From Nocardia sp. NBC_01327 (GTDB lineage Bacteria; Actinomycetota; Actinomycetes; Mycobacteriales; Mycobacteriaceae), in NCBI RefSeq assembly GCF_035958815.1, contig NZ_CP108383.1, forward strand, positions 2,604,001 to 2,668,000: DNA of 64,000 nucleotides, in the 5' to 3' direction. Positions within the stretch are counted from its first letter, which is position 1, and every line of letters starts with the position of its first letter. Position numbers and translations under genes: made by a program. Shown here piece by piece: positions 33,536-41,678 of this stretch. The notes under the pieces are model-generated. The model was not told where the DNA came from and searched no databases. It saw only the letters and a list, made by a program, of their open reading frames with translations.

Positions 33536-34570
33536 TCAGGATGATTCGGGGACGCCCACGCAGGTCAGGGTGAAGTAGGAGTACGGGCTGGGGTGCCGCC
33601 AGGAGTCGTGGGTGACCTCACCGGGTGACTCGAAACCGAAGTGCCGCAGGAAGATCGCGGTCAACTGCGCGGCCTCGGTGATGGCGGTGGGGTCGGCGGT
33701 GTAGTCGCGGGCCTGGACGCCGTCGCCGTAGGGCTTGAAACCCTTGGCGGTCAGCTCGTCCTGCCACTCGTCGCCGTCGCTGACGAGCAGCAGGAGCGTG
33801 TCGGGGTACAGCACGATCTGCACCTTGAGCTCGCTGTCGACGGCGCTCGCGTCCCGGTCCTCGTCGTCCTGCTCGTCCTCCTCGTCGAGATCGGTATCGG
33901 CCTGCAGCGTGATCACCAGCCGATCGGGCCCGAGTTCCGGATCGGGATCGGCGGTGCCCAGCGCCCACATGCCCAATTGCACGTCGAGCAGGGTGTTCCT
34001 CAATGCTTCGGCGACGTCGTCCCAGTTCGAGACGACCTTCTCGCCCATGGCGAACCCGTCCATCCCGGGCCCGTCCTTATCGCCCATCCAGGTGAAGGGC
34101 ACCTCGGTAAGGTCGTCCTCGAAATCCCAGGCGCGATAGTCCCATTCCTCGAACACCTCGGTCGAGGCCGCGCGCAGGTTGATCTCGCCGGAGTGGTCCA
34201 TGGACAGCTCGCGGAAGGTCACCTTGTCGCGCCAGCGCACGAAGACATTGCGGCTGCCGCCGAACATCGACGGTTCACCCCACACCTCGATCGCGGCGGC
34301 AAGATAGGTCGGGAACTGATCGGGTTCGGCGTGTCCCACGTACATGCCGACGGCATCGTATTCGGGTGCGCCCGGATCGGTCCGGTGATCGTTGTCCGAC
34401 ATCCAGCCGCCGCGCTCGGCCCCCGGGATATCGGCGATCTCGTCGTCATCGTCCACGGTCCAGCCCGCTGTGGTGCAGGCCGTGACCACCGCGGCGCGAT
34501 CCCACGCGCCGAAGTCGGCGGCCAGCCCCGTCAGTGCGGCGTGAAACTGCTGATCTGTCATCCCTTGCAC
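33536..34570 (-). CDS. acidic hypothetical protein
   Basis: 344 residues from a GTG (or ATG at 34561). Strongly acidic, with a run of Asp/Glu around residue 225 (DTDLDEEDEQDDEDRDAS). There is no signal, membrane segment or recognised motif. The C-terminal part (LLLLVSDGDEWQDELTAKGF...ITEAAQLTAIFLRHFGFESPGEVTHD) looks like a folded alpha/beta domain seen in other actinobacterial proteins of unknown function. The stop is 10 nt from the convergent NTF2-like gene. Confidence 0.7.
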   Translation of the reverse strand: MQGMTDQQFHAALTGLAADFGAWDRAAVVTACTTAGWTVDDDDEIADIPGAERGGWMSDNDHRTDPGAPEYDAVGMYVGHAEPDQFPTYLAAAIEVWGEPSMFGGSRNVFVRWRDKVTFRELSMDHSGEINLRAASTEVFEEWDYRAWDFEDDLTEVPFTWMGDKDGPGMDGFAMGEKVVSNWDDVAEALRNTLLDVQLGMWALGTADPDPELGPDRLVITLQADTDLDEEDEQDDEDRDASAVDSELKVQIVLYPDTLLLLVSDGDEWQDELTAKGFKPYGDGVQARDYTADPTAITEAAQLTAIFLRHFGFESPGEVTHDSWRHPSPYSYFTLTCVGVPESS

Positions 34571-34670
34571 GGCCGGACCCTATCGCGTCGATCCGGCTGT
34601 GCCGCCGAGGCAGCGCCTTGTGTACGGCACCGGATTGCTCGGCCGGTGCGTTTTCGGGCAGGCTGGTTCG

Positions 34671-35612
34671 ATGTCGATCACACTGCCGCCGGAGGTCTCC
34701 GACAATATTGCCACGGCATTCGGGGTGCGCGGTCGTGAGTGGTTGCGGGATCTGCCGGGGGTCGTGGCGCAGCGGTGTACGGCCTGGGAGCTCGAGGTGG
34801 CGGGGGATGGATTCGGCGGCGGGACGCATTCCTATGTCGCGCCGGTGCGGCGGGCCGACGGATCTTTCGCGGTGTTGAAGGTTCCGGTCGTGGACGAGGA
34901 GAACTGCGGCGAGGCGGCCGGAATGTTCTGCTATCGCGGTGAGGGTGCAGTGCGGCTGTACGAATTCGATTCCGCCAGTAGCTCTTTACTACTGGAGTGG
35001 GCGCGGCCCGGCACACCCCTGCTCGAGCAGCCGGGATTTCCGAGCCTGGAGGGCCGGGCCGAGAATGTCGGTAAGATCGAGTTCGCGTGCGCGCTGTATC
35101 GGCGACTGCGCCGGGAACCGGAAGCAATCCCCGCGGGGTATCCCGCACTGCCCACGGCGGCGGGCATGGTGGAGCAGTGGGCTGAAATGTTCACCGACCC
35201 GGAAGCCGCTGTATCGCAGGTGATTCCGGCTCGGCTGCTGGAGCGCGCTGTTGAACGGTGTGGCGAGCTGGCGGTGCCCGACGGCCCGCTGCTCATCGTC
35301 AATCGGGATACACATCTCGGCAATATCGTTGCGGCGGAACGGGAGCCCTGGCTGCTGATCGATCCCAAGGCGTATCTGGGTGAAGCCGCGTTCGATGCGG
35401 GGTTCCTGGTGATGATCCAGGTGCAGAGCGCTCCGGTCGCCGAACACGCACGCGCGGTGGTGAACCGGACCGCGGCGGCCCTGGACGTCTCGGCGGACCG
35501 CGCACACGGCTGGGCCTTCATGCGGTCGATGGAGGAGATCGTCTGGGCGATCGAGGACGACAACCCCACGGACCTGCGCCTGCACCTGGCGGTAGCGACC
35601 GCCCTGGCGTAA
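34671..35612 (+). CDS. APH(6)/hydroxyurea-kinase-like phosphotransferase
   Basis: 313 residues from the ATG at 34671. The protein-kinase-like APH fold is seen in FAVLKVPV (ATP Lys), YRGEGAVRLYEFDSASSSLLLEW (typical of the streptomycin 6-phosphotransferase family), the catalytic loop IVNRDTHLGNIV with Asp213 and the Mg site LIDPKAYLGEAAFDAGFLV. The usual HGD of the loop reads NRD here, although the catalytic Asp and Asn remain. It may phosphorylate an aminoglycoside or another hydroxylated small molecule; resistance is not proven. Confidence 0.82.
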   Translation: MSITLPPEVSDNIATAFGVRGREWLRDLPGVVAQRCTAWELEVAGDGFGGGTHSYVAPVRRADGSFAVLKVPVVDEENCGEAAGMFCYRGEGAVRLYEFDSASSSLLLEWARPGTPLLEQPGFPSLEGRAENVGKIEFACALYRRLRREPEAIPAGYPALPTAAGMVEQWAEMFTDPEAAVSQVIPARLLERAVERCGELAVPDGPLLIVNRDTHLGNIVAAEREPWLLIDPKAYLGEAAFDAGFLVMIQVQSAPVAEHARAVVNRTAAALDVSADRAHGWAFMRSMEEIVWAIEDDNPTDLRLHLAVATALA

Positions 35613-35615
35613 ACC

Positions 35616-36053
35616 TCAGTGCCGGTGCTGTTCCCGCGCCCGCTCGGTCCGGCTACTGTCCCGCCCGACAACAATGCCGATCGTGCTCGGAATGAGCAGC
35701 GCCAGCCCCCACGGCACCGCCACCCAGAACGGCCAGAAGTACCCCGCACCCGTCGCCAGCCAGATGACCAGGCACAGAATATTCACGAACACCCACGGGA
35801 TCCACATAATGATCACCCAGGTCGGCAACCCACCCCCGCCGCTCCCGCCACCCGCCCCAGACCGGGAAACCCGTTGCACGGGAAGGTCGGACAGCACCGG
35901 CGCCAACTCCCCATAGGTCTTGGCCGCATACACCTGCTGCAGTCGCTCATCGAATTCATGCAGATCGATCCTGCCGTCATCCATGGCCGTCTTGAGTTTG
36001 GCGACAATCTGCTCGCGATCAGCATCAGACGCCCGCATGTGCTCCTGGCTCAC
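35616..36053 (-). CDS. DUF1707 membrane protein
   Basis: 145 residues from the GTG at 36053. The N-terminal DUF1707 motif is clear (MRASDADREQIVAKLKTAMDDGRIDLHEFDERLQQVYAAKTYGEL). A Gly-rich linker and two membrane helices (WVIIMWIPWVFVNILCLVIWL and FWPFWVAVPWGLALLIPSTIGIVV) follow. DUF1707 precedes various membrane or sensor domains in actinobacteria; its function is unknown. The stop faces the APH-like gene with a 3-nt gap. Confidence 0.85.
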   Translation of the reverse strand: MSQEHMRASDADREQIVAKLKTAMDDGRIDLHEFDERLQQVYAAKTYGELAPVLSDLPVQRVSRSGAGGGSGGGGLPTWVIIMWIPWVFVNILCLVIWLATGAGYFWPFWVAVPWGLALLIPSTIGIVVGRDSSRTERAREQHRH

Positions 36054-36101
36054 ACCAGCCAGCGTAAGTCGCCGCCCGCTCCGCTGTCGCTGCAATAGCT
36101 T

Positions 36102-36977
36102 TCAGGCGCAGTGCAGGGCGGCGAGGAGGGTGGTGAGGATGGGGGAGGGGCGGATGTCGCTGCGGATGACGGCGGAGACGGGGATGCGGAGGGGGTTGCC
36201 GGTGAGGCGGAGGATGGCTATGCCTTCGGTTTGGCTGTCGGCGTAGAGGATGGTCCAGGCGTCGGGGCGGTTGATCAGTTCCATGGTGGCGGTGTGGTCC
36301 GGGGGGATGGGGGGACCGTAGGCCGGGCCGGTGGGCAGATCGGCGAAGGCGGCGCGGACGACATTGTGCAGCAGCACCTGATCGAGTTCGGGCGGTAGTA
36401 GTAATGGGTACGCGCCGAGATCGGCGAGGGTGGCGTCGTCGCGTCCGGCGAGAGGGTGCGCGGTGGAGGTGGCGATGACCAAGTCCTCCACCCAGAGCTT
36501 CTCCACGGTCAGTCCGGGCTGATCCACACTCCCTCGGATGAGAGCAAGATCACAGTCGCCGTCCGCTACCGCCTGAATGCGCTGGCGGAAGGGCTTGATG
36601 ACGAATTCGATCTCCGCACCCGGATGCGCCTCGCGTGCTCCGGCGATGGCGGACAGCGATCTTGTTGCGAAGGACATATTGGCTGCCAGGCGAATCCGCG
36701 GCCCGGAGGCCCTTACAGCTGCGCGAATGGCGGATTCCAGGCTCAGCATTTGCTTCGCAAGGGGAAGTAGCCGAGTGGTCGCGTCGGTGGGTACGACCGA
36801 CCGGGTGGACCGCTCGAACAGGGGTACGCCGAGGTCGCGTTCCAGGCGCGCGATCTGGTGGCTGATGGCCGACTGCGAAATGAAGCAGCGCGTGGCCGCG
36901 CGGCTGAAGCTGAGCTCCTCGCAGACGGCGACGAAGTAGGCCAGCTGTCGCAGCTCCACGGCATTTCTCCCATTCAT
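36102..36977 (-). CDS. LysR family transcriptional regulator
   Basis: 291 residues. N-terminal LysR helix-turn-helix (LRQLAYFVAVCEELSFSRAATRCFISQSAISHQIARLERDLG) and a periplasmic-binding-like effector domain (IRLAANMSFATRSLSAIAGA...). A GTG at 36959 could alternatively start it at MELRQL. Divergent from the NDH-2 gene, the natural first guess for its target. Effector unknown. Confidence 0.92.
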   Translation of the reverse strand: MNGRNAVELRQLAYFVAVCEELSFSRAATRCFISQSAISHQIARLERDLGVPLFERSTRSVVPTDATTRLLPLAKQMLSLESAIRAAVRASGPRIRLAANMSFATRSLSAIAGAREAHPGAEIEFVIKPFRQRIQAVADGDCDLALIRGSVDQPGLTVEKLWVEDLVIATSTAHPLAGRDDATLADLGAYPLLLPPELDQVLLHNVVRAAFADLPTGPAYGPPIPPDHTATMELINRPDAWTILYADSQTEGIAILRLTGNPLRIPVSAVIRSDIRPSPILTTLLAALHCA

Positions 36978-37072
36978 GATCGATCTAGATAAGAGTCATA
37001 TTGATTATGCGCCCTGACCCCTGGAACAACTGCGTTCCGAATTACGGTTAGTCATGAGAGAAGGAGGCTGTC

Positions 37073-38365
37073 ATGCAGAGTGTGGACGCGGGTATCGAGA
37101 CCGTCGAGGTCGTCATTGTTGGTTCGGGGTTCGGTGGGCTGTCTGCCGCCAAGCAACTCAATAAGTCGGGAGTTCCGTACGTCCTTATTTCGAGTACCCC
37201 CGAACACCTCTTCCAGCCTCTGCTCTACCAAGTTGCGACGGGTGTGCTGGCCTCCGATGAGATCGCACCGCCCATCAAGAACATCCTGAAGCACCACAAG
37301 AACGGTCAGACCCGTGTCGGCAAGGTCGTCGCCATCGACGCCGAGGCTGCCGTGCTGACCTATGAAACCGCCGAGGGGCAGCGCAAGATCCGCTACGGCT
37401 CGCTCATCGCGGCGACCGGCGCCAGCCAGTCCTACTTCGGCCGTGACGATTTCGCCGAGAAGACGTACTCGCTCAAGACCATCGACGATGCCCGGGACCT
37501 GCGCGCGCAGATCGACCGCGTATTCACCGAGGCCAAGGACGCCGATCCGGAGACCCGCCGCCGGCTGCTCAGCTTTGTCGTGGTCGGCGCCGGCGCCACG
37601 GGCGTCGAGGTCGCTGGCCAGCTCAAGGAGCTCGCGAAAAGGTACTACCACCAGGATGATTCGGTGATCCTGGTCGAGGGCGCGGGCGTGGTGCTGCCGC
37701 CGTTCGGCGGCGGCCTGTCGGAGTACACCAAGAAGTCGCTCACCAAGAGCGGCGTCGAGGTGCTGGTCGACACCTTCGTCACCGATATCGACGAGGGCAA
37801 GGTGACCGTCAAGAGCAAGGACGGTGTGGAGCGCGGCATTGCCGCTGAGACCGTGGTGTGGTCGGCGGGCGTGGCCGTGGGCGGTTTCGCGCAACTGCTG
37901 GCCGAGGCCACCGGCTGCGAAACCGACAGGGCCGGACGCCTTCTCATCAATCCGGACTGCACCGTCGGCGGCCACGCCGATATCTACGCCATCGGCGATA
38001 TGACCTCCCTCAAGGGCTACCCCGGCCAGTCGCCGGTCGCCATGCAGGAGGGCCGCCACGTCGCGGACATCATTCGCGGCAAGAAGCACGCCGCCACCGA
38101 GTTCAACTACTGGGACAAGGGCAGCATGGCGGTGATCAGCCGTTTCAGCGCCGTCACCAAGCTGAACGACAAGATCAAGTTCACCGGCACCCTCGCCTGG
38201 TTCACCTGGCTGGCGGTGCACCTGTTCTACCTCGTCGGCTTCCGCAACCGCTTCGCGGCCGTCTTCTCCTGGCTGGTCGCCTTCATCGGCACCGGCCGCC
38301 CCGGCTTCAACGAGGTCCAGAAGACCTCGGCGGCAAAGGATCAGGCCGAACCCCGAGCCGCCTGA
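37073..38365 (+). CDS. ndh: type II NADH dehydrogenase (NDH-2)-like
   Basis: 430 residues with AGAAGGAGG upstream. The two dinucleotide sites are VEVVIVGSGFGGLSAAKQL (FAD, N-terminus) and LSFVVVGAGATGVEVAGQLKEL (NADH, mid-protein). The FAD closing block IYAIGDMTSLKGYPGQSPVAMQEG and quinone-side TEFNYWDKGSMAVIS are typical of NDH-2. A C-terminal amphipathic/hydrophobic stretch (LAWFTWLAVHLFYLVGF) fits monotopic membrane attachment. It passes electrons from NADH to quinone without proton pumping. Followed by a terminator. Confidence 0.92.
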   Translation: MQSVDAGIETVEVVIVGSGFGGLSAAKQLNKSGVPYVLISSTPEHLFQPLLYQVATGVLASDEIAPPIKNILKHHKNGQTRVGKVVAIDAEAAVLTYETAEGQRKIRYGSLIAATGASQSYFGRDDFAEKTYSLKTIDDARDLRAQIDRVFTEAKDADPETRRRLLSFVVVGAGATGVEVAGQLKELAKRYYHQDDSVILVEGAGVVLPPFGGGLSEYTKKSLTKSGVEVLVDTFVTDIDEGKVTVKSKDGVERGIAAETVVWSAGVAVGGFAQLLAEATGCETDRAGRLLINPDCTVGGHADIYAIGDMTSLKGYPGQSPVAMQEGRHVADIIRGKKHAATEFNYWDKGSMAVISRFSAVTKLNDKIKFTGTLAWFTWLAVHLFYLVGFRNRFAAVFSWLVAFIGTGRPGFNEVQKTSAAKDQAEPRAA

Positions 38366-38380
38366 CCCGCGCCCCGAAAT

Positions 38381-38411
38381 GAGCCGCCCGGCAGTCCCCG
38401 CCGGGCGGCTC
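38381..38411 (+). terminator. hairpin terminator after the NDH-2 gene
   Basis: A perfect 12-bp stem GAGCCGCCCGGC / GCCGGGCGGCTC with a 7-nt loop, 15 nt past the stop. Confidence 0.82.
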
Positions 38412-38454
38412 CTTCGTGTTCGGCCGCAGCTCGTGCCGCTGCTAGCCTGCGAAT

Positions 38455-39075
38455 ATGGCTGTTCCTACAACGCGGTTGCTGGTGCTGTCGGTGGTGCGGC
38501 TGCTGCAACCGGTGCACGGGTACGACGTGCGGCGCGAATTGTTGTCCTGGCATGCGGATGACTGGGCGAATGTGAAGCCCGGGTCGGTGTACGGGGCTTT
38601 GAACACATTGCAGCGCGATGCGCTGATCTCGGTGGATGAGGTGGGGCAGGACGGGGCTCGGCCGGAGCGGACGACGTATCGGCTGACCGCGGAGGGGGAG
38701 AAGGAGTTCGGGCAGCTGCTGCGGGATGCGCTGTTCGATGCCGATCAGCTCAAGCATCCGTACTTCGCGACGGTGGCCTTGTTCCCGCATGCGCCGCGGG
38801 AGGATGTGGTCGCGGCATTGCGCAGCCGGATTCTGAAGTTCGAGGCGGCGATCGTCTTCCTCGAGCGGGAGGAGCAGCGGATTCTCGCCGGCAGCGGGAA
38901 GCCCGAGGAGTCGGAGCCCTTCCATGTGGCCGATGCGGTGCGACTGTCCGCCGATCACACCCGGGCGGATCTGGAGTGGTCGCGAAAAACCCTGCGGCGC
39001 ATCGAGAGCGGTGAGCTGGATGTGTGGAGCGAGGGGATGGGCGGGTCGATGATCCCTGCCCCGCTCGCTGATTAG
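38455..39075 (+). CDS. PadR family transcriptional regulator
   Basis: 206 residues: N-terminal PadR winged helix (RLLVLSVVRLLQPVHGYDVRRELLSW...KPGSVYGALNTLQRDALISV, wing RPERTTYRLTAEGEKEF) and a C-terminal coiled dimerisation half. TAGCCT (38443-38448) lies 6 nt before the ATG, suggesting a leaderless transcript. It sits just ahead of the DrrAB-type ABC genes with a 16-bp palindrome between, the layout known for PadR-controlled drug exporters. Confidence 0.92.
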   Translation: MAVPTTRLLVLSVVRLLQPVHGYDVRRELLSWHADDWANVKPGSVYGALNTLQRDALISVDEVGQDGARPERTTYRLTAEGEKEFGQLLRDALFDADQLKHPYFATVALFPHAPREDVVAALRSRILKFEAAIVFLEREEQRILAGSGKPEESEPFHVADAVRLSADHTRADLEWSRKTLRRIESGELDVWSEGMGGSMIPAPLAD

Positions 39076-39086
39076 TCAAGTCTTAA

Positions 39087-39102
39087 TAGTCAAGCTTGAC
39101 TA
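39087..39102. promoter_or_regulatory. 16-bp perfect palindrome, probable PadR operator
   Basis: TAGTCAAGCTTGACTA, with an additional half-site TTAGTCAAG at 39072-39080 that overlaps the PadR stop. It lies 28 nt before the ABC ATPase start and just upstream of its probable -10 box TACGGT (39119-39124), so binding would repress the exporter. Confidence 0.75.
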
Positions 39103-39130
39103 AGCCGCCGATCGTTTCTACGGTAGACAT

Positions 39131-40147
39131 GTGGAAACGACATCACTGGCTCGTCGCCACTCCGCGGAACCGGCGATCCGGGTCCGCGGTCTGGCTCGAA
39201 CCTTCAAATCCAAAACCGGTGCCGTGCAAGCGGTTACCGGTATCGACTTCGATGTGTACGACGGTGAGATCATCGGCCTGCTCGGCCCCAACGGCGCGGG
39301 CAAGACCACTACGCTGCGAATGATCGCCACCCTGCTCGCGCCCAGCGCGGGCGAGGCCACCGTCGCCGGTGCGGATCTGCGTGGTGCACCGCGCACCGTG
39401 CGCTCCCGGATCGGCTACGTCCCGCAGGGCGGCTCGACCTCGGATACTGAACTGGTCGAGGACGAATTGATCTTGCAGGCAAGGCTTTTCGGTCTGTCCA
39501 AGGCCGAAGCGGTCGCCAATGCGGCGGAGCTGTCCAAGGCCCTGGAGTTCGACGGCATGGGCCGGCGCAAGTGCGGTCAGCTCTCCGGCGGCCAGCGCCG
39601 GCGAGTCGATATCGCCCTCGGCATGATTCACCGCCCGTTCCTGATCTACCTGGACGAGCCCACCACCGGGCTCGATCCGCAGAGCCGCGCGAATCTGTGG
39701 GAGCACATCCGGCGGCTGCGCGATGAGGGCACCACGGTCGTGCTGACCACCCACTATCTGGAGGAGGCCGACGCCCTCTGCGATCGGGTGCTGGTCATGG
39801 ATCACGGCGGCATTGTCGCCGAGGGCACGCCCGACGAGCTCAAGCGCCGCATCTCCGGCGATGTGATCAGTCTCGAGATCGGCACTGGCAGTGCCGATCT
39901 CGCCCTGGAGATCGCCGAATCGGTGCTTACTGTGCGAAATAGTCTCAATACCGGCGAAAACGGCCGTGCCGGAATGTCTCTCGTCCATCTCACGGTCGAT
40001 CGGGGTGACGAGGCCGTGGTTCCGCTGCTGCGCGCGCTCGGCGAGAACGGCATCACCCCCGGCGCGCTCACCGTGAAACGCCCCAGCCTCGACGATGTGT
40101 TTCTCACACTCACCGGACGATCACTGCGAGAAGGGAACCAGTCATGA
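39131..40147 (+). CDS. ABC exporter ATP-binding protein (DrrA-like)
   Basis: 338 residues from a GTG placed 6 nt after a TACGGT box. Walker A LLGPNGAGKTTTLRM, signature LSGGQRRRVDIALG, Walker B FLIYLDEPTTGLDPQSRANLW and H-loop LTTHYLEEADALCDRV are the wording of the DrrA/daunorubicin-resistance group. The C-terminal domain LKRPSLDDVFLTLTGRSL-type ending is also typical. Coupled to the permease by a 4-nt overlap. Likely exports a drug or lipid. Confidence 0.93.
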   Translation: METTSLARRHSAEPAIRVRGLARTFKSKTGAVQAVTGIDFDVYDGEIIGLLGPNGAGKTTTLRMIATLLAPSAGEATVAGADLRGAPRTVRSRIGYVPQGGSTSDTELVEDELILQARLFGLSKAEAVANAAELSKALEFDGMGRRKCGQLSGGQRRRVDIALGMIHRPFLIYLDEPTTGLDPQSRANLWEHIRRLRDEGTTVVLTTHYLEEADALCDRVLVMDHGGIVAEGTPDELKRRISGDVISLEIGTGSADLALEIAESVLTVRNSLNTGENGRAGMSLVHLTVDRGDEAVVPLLRALGENGITPGALTVKRPSLDDVFLTLTGRSLREGNQS

Positions 40148-40905
40148 CATTCGTGCGCGACACCCGGCTGGTGTTCTGGTCCCAGCTGCGATCGAATCTG
40201 CGAAATCCGGTGTGGGTCATGATCGGATTGACGCAGCCGATCCTCTATCTCGTGCTGTTCGGACCGCTGGTGAAGGGCGTGTCGTCGTCCTTCGGCGCGA
40301 GTTCGGATCCGTGGAAGCTCCTGACTCCGGCGCTGGTCATCCAGATCGGCCTGTTCGGCGCCATGTTCGCCGGGTTCGCCATTGTGTCCGAGCTGCGGTC
40401 GGGTGTGATCGAGCGGCAGCGGGTGACGCCCGCCGCGCGTGGCGCTCTGCTCCTGGGCCGTGTCCTCAAGGACATGGTCGTGCTGATCGTGCAGGCGCTG
40501 GTGCTGGTCGCGGTGGCAATGCTGGCATTCGATCTGCGGCCCGATCCGCTCGGGCTGGTGCTGTCGGTGCTGCTGATCTCCGTGATGGCGGCCGGTCTGG
40601 CGTCGGCGTCGTACGCACTGGGGCTGTGGGCGAAGGAGGAGGGGACTCTCGCCTCGGTGCTCAACTCGGTGTCGGTGCCGATCATGCTGCTGTCGGGCAT
40701 TCTGCTGCCGATGAGCGTCGGGCCGCAGTGGCTGCAGGACATCGCGAAGGTGAATCCCTTCTCGCATACCGTCGATGCGGCGCGAGCGCTGTTCCGCGGT
40801 GACTTCGGCTCCTCCGATGTGTACGTCGGGACCACGGTCACGATCGCCCTGGCTCTGGTGCTCATGGTGATAGGCGCCCGCAGTTTCGCCCGTGAAAACG
40901 CCTGA
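40144..40905 (+). CDS. ABC-2 type permease (DrrB-like)
   Basis: 253 residues with six predicted helices and the ABC-2 pattern (RNPVWVMIGLTQPILYLVLFGPL, FAIVSELRSGVIERQRVTPAARGALLLGR, PFSHTVDAARALFRGDF). The E-loop region ELRSGVIERQRVTP matches DrrB proteins. Works with the ATPase at 39131. Confidence 0.93.
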   Translation: MTFVRDTRLVFWSQLRSNLRNPVWVMIGLTQPILYLVLFGPLVKGVSSSFGASSDPWKLLTPALVIQIGLFGAMFAGFAIVSELRSGVIERQRVTPAARGALLLGRVLKDMVVLIVQALVLVAVAMLAFDLRPDPLGLVLSVLLISVMAAGLASASYALGLWAKEEGTLASVLNSVSVPIMLLSGILLPMSVGPQWLQDIAKVNPFSHTVDAARALFRGDFGSSDVYVGTTVTIALALVLMVIGARSFARENA

Positions 40906-40954
40906 CGGCAGGACAGCTCGCCGTGCCATCGGGCTTCGCTCCGAGTGAACGACC

Positions 40955-40985
40955 TTGACCTGAACTGAGGTTCAGGTTTCACGAT
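40955..40985 (+). promoter_or_regulatory. MerR-type promoter and operator
   Basis: The -35 TTGACC (40955-40960) is followed by a perfect inverted repeat ACCTGAAC-TGAG-GTTCAGGT (40958-40977). A weak -10 (CACGAT, 40980-40985) lies at 19-bp spacing. An operator between -35 and -10 with a 19-20 bp spacer is the hallmark of MerR-family activated promoters. No MerR gene is next to it. Confidence 0.7.
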
Positions 40986-40991
40986 GGAGTC

Positions 40992-41678
40992 ATGACGAAG
41001 AACAGAAGAGCCCTGATCACGGGCGCCTCGGCGGGATTGGGCCGGGCCGTCGCGCTCGCCCTCGCCGAACAGGGATGGGAATTGATCCTCACCGCACGCG
41101 GCGGCGATGAGCTGGACAAGGTCCGCGTCGCAACCGGAGCCCGCGCGGTGGTAGGCGATATCGCCGATCCCGCGCACCGGGACGAACTGGCCGCCGCCCT
41201 CGGCTCAGCCCCGCTGGACCTGCTGATCAACAATGCCAGCGCCCTCGGCCCCAGCCCGCTGCCGCCGCTGGACCGCTATCCGATCGGTGAACTCACCGCC
41301 GTACTGGATACCAATGTGATCGCACCCCTGGCCGTGCTGCAATCAGCCCTCCCCGCAGTGCGGGCCGCCGCCGGGACGGTGGTGAACATCAGCTCCGATG
41401 CCGCGGTGGGCGCGTATCCGGGCTGGGGTGGTTACGGCGCCTCCAAGGCCGCCCTGGACCAGCTCACGGCCGTGCTGGCCGCCGAGAATCCGGACCTGCG
41501 GATCTACGCCTTCGATCCGGGGGATATGCGCACCGCCATGCATCAGGCCGCATTCCCCGGGGAGGACATCTCCGACCGTCCCGAGCCGGAAACCGTTGTG
41601 CCCGCGCTGCTTCACCTCCTCGAGACCAGGCCGCCGAGCGGGCGCTATCTGGCCTCGGAACTGCCGGTGGTGTCATGA
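40992..41678 (+). CDS. short-chain dehydrogenase/reductase
   Basis: 228 residues. NAD(P) motif ALITGASAGLGRAVALAL (TGxxxGxG), NNASALG (NNAG-like), catalytic Ser in VVNISSDAAVG and YGASK (YxxxK). Cytoplasmic oxidoreductase of unknown substrate. The stop overlaps the QueA-like start (ATGA), and a MerR-type promoter precedes it, so the two act as one regulated unit. Confidence 0.9.
   Translation: MTKNRRALITGASAGLGRAVALALAEQGWELILTARGGDELDKVRVATGARAVVGDIADPAHRDELAAALGSAPLDLLINNASALGPSPLPPLDRYPIGELTAVLDTNVIAPLAVLQSALPAVRAAAGTVVNISSDAAVGAYPGWGGYGASKAALDQLTAVLAAENPDLRIYAFDPGDMRTAMHQAAFPGEDISDRPEPETVVPALLHLLETRPPSGRYLASELPVVS

Noticed and set aside
40906..40991. preQ1-type riboswitch ahead of the QueA operon
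   Set aside because: No preQ1 aptamer-like stem-loop with A-rich tail was seen; the leader is explained by a MerR-type promoter and is very short.
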